IMG/VR virus record: IMGVR_UViG_3300025767_000021
Span: 1 to 58,294 of that record
Reading direction: 5' to 3' (one strand)
Length of the DNA stretch: 58,294 nt
Source of the DNA: a virus
This document shows, one piece after another, positions 42,987-53,100 of the stretch. The notes beneath the pieces are model-generated. The model made no database searches. It was not told the origin of the DNA and saw nothing but the letters and a program-made list of their open reading frames with translations. Position numbers and translations under genes: made by a program. Each line of letters starts with the position of its first letter. The stretch's first letter is position 1.

Positions 42987-43442
42987 ATGTACTTAAAAGT
43001 TTCAGGTTCAAATATTACTTATCCATATTCGGTTGAACAATTAAAATCCGAAAATAAAAATATTAGTTTTCCAACTATTATTTCGGATTCTTTATTGGAA
43101 ACATTTGGTGTTTATAAAGTTGAATTGGTGGATGTTGGGTATGATGATGATTATACCAAAGATGTTGTGGAGGTAACTCCTACACTATCTGGTTCAGTAT
43201 ATATTCAAACTTATGAAATAACTGATGCGGATGAAACAACAATTAACACAAGAAAAGAAATAAAGTGGGAAGAAATTAGAGAAGAAAGAAATCAACTCTT
43301 ATCAGCATGCGATTGGACACAATTCCAAGATTCACCAGTCACTGGTTCAACATTAACGGAGTGGCAAACTTACAGACAACAACTTAGAAATATAACAAAT
43401 CAACCCAATCCATTTGATATTAGTTGGCCAACTAAGCCTTGA
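42987..43442 (+). CDS. Tail fibre assembly chaperone-like protein
   Basis: 151 residues. The C-terminal half has EEIREERNQLLSACDWTQFQ, then EWQTYRQQLRNIT and NPFDISWPTKP, the pattern R-x-x-L-L-x-x-x-D-W-T ... W-x-x-Y-R-Q-x-L-R ... W-P of the phage tail assembly chaperone family (PF16778 as I recall). These proteins help fold or attach the fibre encoded upstream. The N-terminal half (KVSGSNITYPYSVEQLKSEN) is the usual variable domain. It is 6 bp after the LRR protein. Confidence 0.82.
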   Translation: MYLKVSGSNITYPYSVEQLKSENKNISFPTIISDSLLETFGVYKVELVDVGYDDDYTKDVVEVTPTLSGSVYIQTYEITDADETTINTRKEIKWEEIREERNQLLSACDWTQFQDSPVTGSTLTEWQTYRQQLRNITNQPNPFDISWPTKP

Positions 43443-43463
43443 GAGGTTAAAAGATAATTCTTT

Positions 43464-43473
43464 AATATTTATA
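43464..43473 (+). promoter_or_regulatory. Promoter-like motif AATATTTATA
   Basis: In the 52-bp gap before ATG 43495, 21 bp upstream of it, with AAAGG between. Would drive two small genes, the 3624-aa fibre and the gene at 55054. Role inferred. Confidence 0.45.
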
Positions 43474-43494
43474 CCTAACAAAAGGTAATTATCA

Positions 43495-43827
43495 ATGAGA
43501 ATAGACGGCCCAAGTTTTTCCGGTTCGATTACACAAGCTCCTTCGGCATACGCTGAATTGAGTGGTTCATTTACTGGTTCATTTAGTGGTTCAGTTACTG
43601 GTTCATTTACTGGAGATATTACGGTTGAACAAGCTGAGTTTACTGATTTAATAGTTAGGGAAACCTTAACAGTTGGTACTTCCAATACTGGTAGTGGTGT
43701 AAATATCATCAATAGCGGTTCGGTTGAAATAAGTGGTTCGGTAAATGTTACTTCTGGTAATTCATTTACAGTAGATGGTGTAGATGTATTGGACTCGGCT
43801 TTGGCATTCTCAATAGCATTAGGATAA
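43495..43827 (+). CDS. Small fibre-like beta protein
   Basis: 110 residues; AAAAGG before ATG. Almost entirely SGSFTGSFSGSVTG-type beta turns followed by LIVRETLTVGTSNTGSGVNI and SGSVEISGSVNV. The composition is that of the shaft repeats of the neighbouring giant proteins, as a free-standing short chain. Function unknown; it might be a minor virion protein or a fragment left by fibre recombination, though the frame and start are intact. Confidence 0.6.
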   Translation: MRIDGPSFSGSITQAPSAYAELSGSFTGSFSGSVTGSFTGDITVEQAEFTDLIVRETLTVGTSNTGSGVNIINSGSVEISGSVNVTSGNSFTVDGVDVLDSALAFSIALG

Positions 43828-43831
43828 GAAT

Positions 43832-44164
43832 ATGGCAAATATATTTAAAAATAGTATAAAAGGACCTGCTAGTACTGGTGGATTGGTTGTTTACACAACC
43901 CCAGCCGCTACATCAACAACTGTGATTGGTGTAAATGTGGCAAATATTGTATCTCAAAATATTTATGTAGATGTGGAGATAACTGATAGTTCTGCTGGAG
44001 TTACTAAATATTTAGTAAAGGGAGCTGTAATCCCACAAGGTTCATCCGCTGTTTTGGTGGGTGGAGAACAAAAGGTTGTGTTGGAAGCAAGTGACTTAAT
44101 AACGGTAACATCTAATGTAACTGATTCGGCAGATGTTATTGTTTCAGTATTAGAGATATCATAA
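43832..44164 (+). CDS. Small beta-domain structural protein (YTTP family)
   Basis: 110 residues; AGGA overlaps the end of the previous gene. VYTTPAATSTTVIGVNVAN, then VIPQGSSAVLVGGEQKVVLE and a final ADVIVSVLEIS. This is the uninterrupted form of the domain that is split in the protein at 30225. Similar small proteins occur in other marine phages by memory. Probable beta-sandwich virion component. Confidence 0.7.
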   Translation: MANIFKNSIKGPASTGGLVVYTTPAATSTTVIGVNVANIVSQNIYVDVEITDSSAGVTKYLVKGAVIPQGSSAVLVGGEQKVVLEASDLITVTSNVTDSADVIVSVLEIS

Positions 44165-44174
44165 ATAGAGGTTA

Positions 44175-47100
44175 ATGGAATACGGAGGAAAGAACCCAAA
44201 CGGAATCAATCAGGTCAGTCAAAGTTTACTTTCGATTGATGTACAGGGAGTAGAGCAGATTAATATATCAACTTCTTCGGTTGATATTAACACATCTTTA
44301 AATGTAGAGAATGGTATAACTGCATCTTCATTTAGCGGTTCTTTTGTAGGGGATGGTTCAGAATTGAACAACATTCCCACAACTGCATTAACTGGTGATA
44401 TTGCTAGAATTGCAGAAGGTTCAGCAACGGCATCCGTATCCAATGGAACAACTTTAGAAATTAATGTAACTACAAACATCGATGGTGATGTTAATGCAAC
44501 TGGTGAAATATCTGGTGCATTTATTAGTGGTGATGGTGGTGGATTATTCAATGTACCTGCTGAGGCATTGGGTGATATCAATAGAATCAAATCGGGTTCA
44601 GCTCAAGCAGCAATTTCTCCAAACTTCGGATTAGTAATTGATGCAGAAACAACAATCAACAATGATTTAACAGTAACTGGTTCAACTACCATAGAAACGG
44701 ATTTGACAGTTGATAATGATTTATCAGTTGGTAGAGATGTTAGTATTGACAGAAACTTATCGGTAGCCGGTAGAATTACCTCACAAGAATTATTAACAAC
44801 ATTTATTTCATCATCAGTAATTTACTCATCAGGTTCAAATGTGTTTGGTGATGAATCTTCAGATACCCACCAATTTACAGGTTCAGTTTTAATTAAAGAT
44901 TCGGTAGTAATTCCAGTATTTAGTTCAGAACCATCTGGTGGGCAAATCGGACAATTGTATTATAACGATTCCGATACCAACATTTATAGATACACTTCAA
45001 CTGGTTGGGAACCTGCAGCTGGTACTGCTGGTACTTCTGGGACAAGTGGTACATCTGGTAGTTCGGGTTCTTCAGGTTCTTCTGGTTCATCTGGAACATC
45101 TGGGACTAGTGGTATAGATGGTTCATCTGGTTCAAGTGGAACAAGTGGAAGTAGTGGTACTGATGGTTCTGCTGGTTCATCTGGCTCATCTGGTTCAAGC
45201 GGTAGTAGTGGTTCTTCTGGAAGTAGTGGTTCTTCGGGTTCATCTGGAAGCAGCGGAAGTAGTGGTTCTTCTGGTACAAGTGGTACTTCTGGAACAAGTG
45301 GAAGTTCTGGTTCTTCTGGAAGTAGTGGAAGTAGTGGAACTAGCGGAAGTAGTGGTAGTAGTGGAAGTAGTGGTTCATCTGGCTCATCTGGTAGTTCTGG
45401 TTCATCTGGCTCATCTGGTGCAGATGGTGCAGATGGCTCATCTGGTAGTTCAGGTTCTTCTGGTGTAAGTGGTTCATCAGGTTCTTCTGGTGTAAGTGGT
45501 TCATCGGGTTCATCCGGCTCATCTGGTAGTTCTGGTTCGTCTGGTTCTTCTGGCTCAAGTGGTAGTAGTGGTTCTTCTGGTGTAGATGGACAAGATGGTG
45601 TTGGTGGTTCAGCTGGTACTTCTGGTTCTTCTGGTTCATCCGGCTCCTCTGGTTCATCTGGTTCAAGTGGTAGTTCTGGTATTGATGGAGATGATGGTTC
45701 ATCTGGAAGTAGTGGTTCGTCAGGTTCATCTGGTTCTTCCGGTACATCTGGTAGAGATGGTGCTGGTGGTGAAGGTGGTACACCTGGTACATCGGGTAGT
45801 AGTGGAAGTTCTGGTTCTTCTGGTTCATCAGGTTCTTCTGGTTCAAGCGGTAGTAGTGGTAGTAGTGGCTCTTCTGGTACATCGGGAACTTCTGGTACAA
45901 GTGGTTCATCTGGTTCAAGTGGTAGTTCAGGTAGTAGTGGTAATGATGGTGCATCTGGTGCACCTGGTTCATCTGGAAGTAGTGGAAGTAGTGGAAGTAG
46001 TGGAACATCAGGTTCATCAGGTACCTCAGGCTCATCTGGTTCTTCGGGTTCTTCTGGAAGTAGTGGAAGTTCTGGTTCATCAGGTAGTTCGGGTTCATCA
46101 GGTTCAAGTGGTAGTAGTGGAAGTAGTGGTTCATCTGGCTCATCTGGTTCCTCTGGTTCTTCTGGATTATTAGCATTAACAGGTACAACAAATAATGGTG
46201 TGATTACCCTAAATGGTTCAGCACCAAACGCAACTGTTGAAAGTAATCTTACTTTCGATGGAACAACTTTAGTTGTTACTGGTAACCTAAGTGTTACTGG
46301 AACAACAACAACTGTCAATACGGAAACCATCCTATTGGCTGATAATATTATCACCCTTAATTCAAACTTTACATCAGGTACTCCATCTGAGAATGCTGGT
46401 ATTGAGATATTAAGGGGAGGTTCGGCAACTCGTCAATTTATTTGGAATGAGGGAAGTGGTAGATGGTATGCTGATACTAACTTCCAAGCGGCTGGTAGAA
46501 TTTACGCAAACGATATTGATACTGGACAGGGTGCAACTGAGGTTTATTTAATGAACCAAAACATCCGTACATCCGATTCACCAACATTTAATCAGTTATA
46601 TCTTTCTAATAATGGAAATGGTACAAATATAAGAATTGGTGATGATGCATGGTTTGGTGATACGAATGTAGGAAATACAATTCAAATAACTGGTGTTCAG
46701 GATGCAACTCAAGGTTATTTAGTATTCGGTTCATCAGATAATACGGCATTGGGTAGAAGTGGTACAGGTGCACTTACTTATGGTGGAAATACTATTTGGC
46801 ATAGCGGAAATGATGGTGCTGGTAGTGGATTAGACGCTGATTTATTTGATGGACAACAAAATACATCATTCTTCAGAAGTTTATCTGGTGGAAGTGGTGC
46901 TAGTATAGATTCATATACTGATAACGGATTCAGAACTTTAGGATATAGTGGATATTCATCAATCTTATGGTCAACTAATGCTGGTGGTTCTACTGGAACT
47001 GTCCAAATGGAGTTTGAATACAATACTCCATCTCGTGGATTTAAAATTAGAAACAAAACCGATAATAGTAGTTGGTCTTCGGTTGGTTGGGTAGCAATGA

Positions 47101-50100
47101 CTACTTCAAATCAAGGGCATATCAATGGAACGATTTGGCATAGTGGTAACGATGGTGCTGGTTCTGGATTAGATGCAGATTTATTGGATGGTTTAGAATT
47201 ACATACAGGTAGAAATAACGAAGCAAACAAAGTAGTAAGAACCGATGTTAATGGGTATGTTAACTTTGGCTGGATTAACACAACATCTGGTAACACATCA
47301 TCTACTATTTCGGACATCTATGTAAACACAAATGATGGATATATTAGAAAAGCAACTCCATCACATTTCAGAAGCCAAATATTGGATGGGGTTTATACAC
47401 CATTAGACCATATTCGCTCATTAGGAACACAGGCATTTACTGGTACTGCTACAACTGCTGGATTGATTTCCGAAATGGAAAGTGATGGGGCATTCGATTC
47501 ATATACTTCAGTATTTAAAACTTCTTGGAGTTATGCTGGAAACTTTGACTTATCGGATGCTGGAAGATTTACTGAAACTGCGGGTTCATCTTGGATAACT
47601 TGGACAGATAACTCATCGGATTCAACAAGGGGTAATATTACTGCATTAGCAATCGCACCAAATACTGGTGGTTCGGCTGGTAAAGTATTCATATATAATG
47701 ACCAAGGTAGTAGTTATGCACCCGGTTGGAGAGAAGTTTGGACTTCAACTTCGGATGGTGCTGGTTCTGGATTGGATGCTGACCTTTGGGATGGATATCA
47801 ATTCTCAGATTACTTAAACCAAGCGGTTAGAACTACCGATTCTCCTACATTCTCAAATTTATATGTAGATGGATACATTTATCACAATGGTGATACAAAT
47901 ACATACATTCGGTTTGTAGGTGCAGATGATTTCCAAATTGTAGCAGGTGGTAGACAAGTTCTTAGAATGGATGAAGGAACTGACCCAGATTTATTATATT
48001 TGGGTGATTCTGCTACATATACTGTAAATCAAGGACAGCTCATCGTTGGTCAAACTTCCATTTCTTATACTATAAATGATAATACTCCATTGGTTGGTTC
48101 AAATACCAATAATCGGGTACATATTAATGGCTCAATTCAATTGACCAACAATGATGATGCTATTGTGTTTGGTAGAGGAACTTCATCATTCTTAAAAGAT
48201 GAAGAACTTGGCTTTGGTTGGGGTGGTGGTTGGTATATGACCGATGGTACTTACCTAAGAGTAAGAAATAACAAAACCCTTTATTCAACTGGTGATTTCC
48301 ACTACAATAGATTCTATTCATTTGATAATACTGGATATTTTGCAGAACCAAATTCATCATCTGTATTCAGAGATTTAGAACTTAGAACTTATGGTTTAAG
48401 ATTACAGAGAAACTATTCTTATAATGGTATTTGGTTCAATGGTGGTACTGATACAAACCATGTTCTTTGGAATCATTATTATGGTGGACCAACATCAAAA
48501 GGTGCTGCTGGTAGTGGTGGTTTTGATGGTATGTTCTGGAATACCTTACAAGGTTTAAGATTAAGAGGTGGTTCTAGTGGAGCATATGATATTGCACACT
48601 TCCACAATACATCATCATCTACATCAAACGCATTCTATGTACAATTATTTGCGGATAATACCGAACAATTGGGAACTAGAGGTGGTTATGGTTATGCACC
48701 TAACCAATTCCGTACACCATTTATATATGATTCAAATAATACCGCATATTATTTAGACCCAAATAGTACATCTCGATGGAATGAATCTAATCAAGATGGA
48801 TATCATACATTTAATAATTATGGTATTGGTGTAACTGGTACTTATTCTGCAAGTAGATTACAACTTGTATTTGCGATGGGTTCAGCGTATAGACCAAATT
48901 CAGCTGGAACATCAACCGCTAATATGTATGGTATTGGTTGGTCGCATCCGAATGCAGGTTCATTGGGTGGGGCAAACAATTTGAATGACCATGGTTTATT
49001 GATTATCAATAATGGTTCGTTTAGAGCAGCAATTTCATCTCGTATTGTTGCATCGGAAGAAGTTAGAGGTACTCTCTTTAGAGATTACAATAATAGTGGA
49101 TATTATGCAGACCCAGCATCAACATCTCAGTTATCAGTAATTAATGTAAACGGACAAGGTTCTGCATTTACCAACCAAACATACCCATTATATGTGTATT
49201 CATATGGTAATACTGCTAGTGAATCTGCTAACGGATTACAGGTATATTCTACTGGTGGTGCTGGTGCTGGATTCGCATTCCATAGAGGTGGATACTACGC
49301 GGTAAATATGGGTCTTGATTCTGATAATGTTATTCGTATTGGTGGTTGGAGTGCAGCTTCTAATAGATGGCAGTTGGATATGAGTGGTAACACTTTTGCA
49401 GCTGGTTCACATAGAGCACCAATCTTCTATGATACGAATAATACTGCATATTATGCGGACCCTAACTCAAACTCACGGTTCTATGACTTACAACTCAGAG
49501 GACACTATGTAAGAACATATACACACTCTGGTTCCGATTTCACATCGGGTACATTAGTATCAACATCAATACCATCATCGGCTACAAATGGGGCATCCTT
49601 TGTATTGGAAGCAACTGGTAAGAGTTACAGTGGTGATGCTCCATTCTCATTTATGGCACAGGGTTACCTATATGCTAATACCATCATCAATTATAGTGGT
49701 GTTCATTTTGGTAAGCCAGGATTTACACAAATGAAGATATTCAATAATGGTGGAACACTTGCATTCTGGTGGCCAAGAGTATCTTATTGGAATTCATTTA
49801 CAGTACATGTTAGAGATGCTAATGGTGATGATAGAAACTTAGTAACATCAATTACTAACTCAACCGAACCAACTGGTAGTAAGAAAGTAACTGTTAATAT
49901 GTTGGTTAGTGCAACATATGGTGTTAATAACAATACTGGTGATTTATATGCAACTAGGTATTATGATTCAAATAATACGGCATTCTATACTGACCCTGCA
50001 TCTACATCTCAAATGAACTATATCGATGCACATCGATTTAGAGATAGAGATAACACCTCATATTACTTAGAACCTGCTAGTGGTGCTACTCTTTATGGTA

Positions 50101-53100
50101 ATAATGGTTCATTTGTAATTACAGGAGGATGGCCACAATTGGTTATCAGACAAAATGATGGAACTCAAGATGCATCAATTCACTTCGATGCTGGATATGC
50201 GAGAAAATTCAATGTTGGACCTGGTGCTGGTACATCTGAAGGACCTGAATTTGGTATTTCGGTTTATTCGGCACCAAGAGGTACACACTACTTTACTCCA
50301 TTTAGAGTAAATGCGGACACTGGATATGTTCAAATTGGTGATAGAGATAACCCAGCATATCCATTAGATGTATCAGGAAACGCATATTTCAGAAATACCC
50401 TTTATATGGGTAATGACCAAGAAATTCAGTTGTTTACTTCGTCTGGAAACATCAGAGGATACATTAAAGCAACTGAAAGTAATGATGCTCACTTAGTAAT
50501 CGCAACATCTGGTGGTGAGGATATTTCCTTCCGGGATGGTGGTACTGGTGGTAGTTGGAATCAAATTATTAGAGGTGATGGTCAGGTATTGGTAGCTGGT
50601 AGAATGGATTCTCCAATTTACTATGATAGAAACGATACCAATTATTATATGGATTATAACTCAACTACTTCAGGTAGATTGAGAGGTAATCTTATATTTA
50701 ATGATTATGGTGTGGGTGTTGTTGGTACTTATACATCTACTCGTTATCAGGCGGTATTCTCAATGGGTGCTGCTTACTTACTTCCAAACAATGGAACATC
50801 CACTGGTAATCTTTATGGTATAGCTTGGTCACATCCAAACGCGGGTGGAGCAGCTTCAAACTTAGCATCACATGGTATGTTGATTTTGGAGAATGGTTCA
50901 TTTAGAGGAGCTTGGGGTGGTGGTAGAATTATAACCACTTCCGATATTAGAGGTACAGTTTACTATGATTATAATGATACTGGATACTACATTGACCCAA
51001 ATACAACCGGAACTTCGTTCAGAGGTAGAGGTGAAATATTCTTAGGACCTAACTCATCATCTCGTTATCTGAGACTAGGTGGAAATGGTGGAGCAACAGA
51101 CCATGCAACTGTAAGTACTTCAAATGGTAACTTGCATTTGGATGCTCGGAGTGGGTACAATATTTATTTAGCATGGTATAACACATCCGATGTTTATGTT
51201 GGTGGAGCTATACAAGCAACACGTTACTACGATAGAAATAATACTTCTTATTATGGTGATTTCGCTAGTACATCATACTTTAACGATATTCGACCAAATA
51301 TAATTTACGATAGAAATAATACGGCATATCGTTGGGATGGTGATAGTACATCTATAATGAACGCACTTCAGGTAAATAAAACTTATTATAGAGAAGATTA
51401 CATTGATGTACCTGGTTCATTTAATGGTTCATATGCTTGGGTAAGATTTAGTATTAGTAGATTTAATGGTGGTGGTTCTCCGGTTGAATTCTCAATATCT
51501 CGTAGAATTAATGATAATGGTAACAACCCATATGGTGGTTGTACGGCTAGATATATTGTAAACTCTAGAGAATGGCATAGTGGACAAGAAAATGCTTGGT
51601 ATTTCTATACCGAACATGGTTCATATAATGCAAACCAAAATCCTTATGGATACTTCGTTCGTTCAGCTGGACCAAGAGATTTAGCCTCTGGTGGTTATTG
51701 GTTCTATATGCAACTATTGCAAGGTGTTCGTTATAGAATATCATTTGCATCTGATATGAACTTCAATAACAATGGTATTGGTGGTATTGAATATAGTGTA
51801 TCTGATCCTGGTGGTGTTGAAAGGCAGTTATTGGGTAGTGGTGTTATGGGTAATAATTCTACCTATAATCAATTAAATGCACATAGATTCCGTGATAGTA
51901 ACAATCCTGATTTCTACTTAGACCCAGCATCTACATCCTACTTAAATGATGTAAGAGCTGATATTTTCTACGATAGAAATAATACTTCTTATTATGGTGA
52001 TTTTGCTGGTGTATCATATTTTAATGATATTCGACCAAATATTATATACGATAGAAGTAATACTGGTTATTATTGGAATGGTGATGGTAGAAGTAGAATG
52101 AATGGATTAGAACTTGTTTCTTCTGGAAACCAAGTATCTGGTAATGATGCAACACTTTGGATTCAAGGTTCAAATAATGACTGGGCAATAATTGTTGACA
52201 AATATTCTTATGATTATGGTTTTGATGTTAGATTAGCATCATCCCACTCATATTCATATAGAGCATTACGGAATGGTTCTGAATACTTCAGAGTTGGTAC
52301 TGATTTAATGTACCACAATGCTAGTATGAGAGCACCAATCTTCTATGATTTGAATAACACTGGTTATTATGTAGACCCATCTGATTTCTCAAACCTTAAT
52401 AGTGGTTTAAGAGCAACTGAAATCTACGCAAGAAACTGGTTCAGAAACGATAATAGTGGTGAAGGTTTATATAACCAAGCAACTGGAATGCATTGGTATT
52501 CTGATTCTAACCGGAGATGGAGAGTTTATGGTGGACAATCAACTGTTGAAATCGCAATGGCAACCGCTGGTAACAACATCAGAGGTTACTTCTACGCAGA
52601 TAACGGAAACTCGGTTGGTATCTTAGATGCTGGTGGAAGTTGGGCAATTAGACACGCAAACGATAATGGTACTTACTTCTATACTGATAATGGTACTTAT
52701 GAATTTGGTGTTGGTAGAGATGTTGTAGGTGGTAATTATGGTACAGTTGTAACTACATCTACGAGAGGTGGATGGGGTGGATACTCAATCAACAATGGTT
52801 GGGTGTTTATGCACGACCATTCAAACGCAGCTGGTATCTACAACGATTACGAAAATGAGTGGGCTATCTTAATGTATAGAAACTCATATGTTCAGTTGAT
52901 GCACAATGGAACTTATCAGTTGGAAACTCAATCGTATGGTGTGTACATGAGAGACCAAGTAAGGGCTTCTATCTTCTATGACCACAACACTGGATACTAT
53001 TTCAACGGTGATGGCTTATCCAGAATGAACCATGTAAACATAATTGGTTCGGCTGGTAGATACTCATTGATGGTTGGTCCTGAAGTTACTTATACTAACG

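Noticed and set aside
44160-44167. CATAAATA on the + strand just before the 3624-aa gene, close to a T4 late promoter
   Set aside because: It overlaps the stop of the previous gene, sits too close to the ATG and no other gene has this pattern; a single chance match in AT-rich DNA.
44984-46354. 456-aa minus-strand open frame (PEEPDEPDEP-type)
   Set aside because: Antisense reading of the Gly-Ser-Ser repeat. Composition is a by-product of the codons; all other genes are on the + strand.
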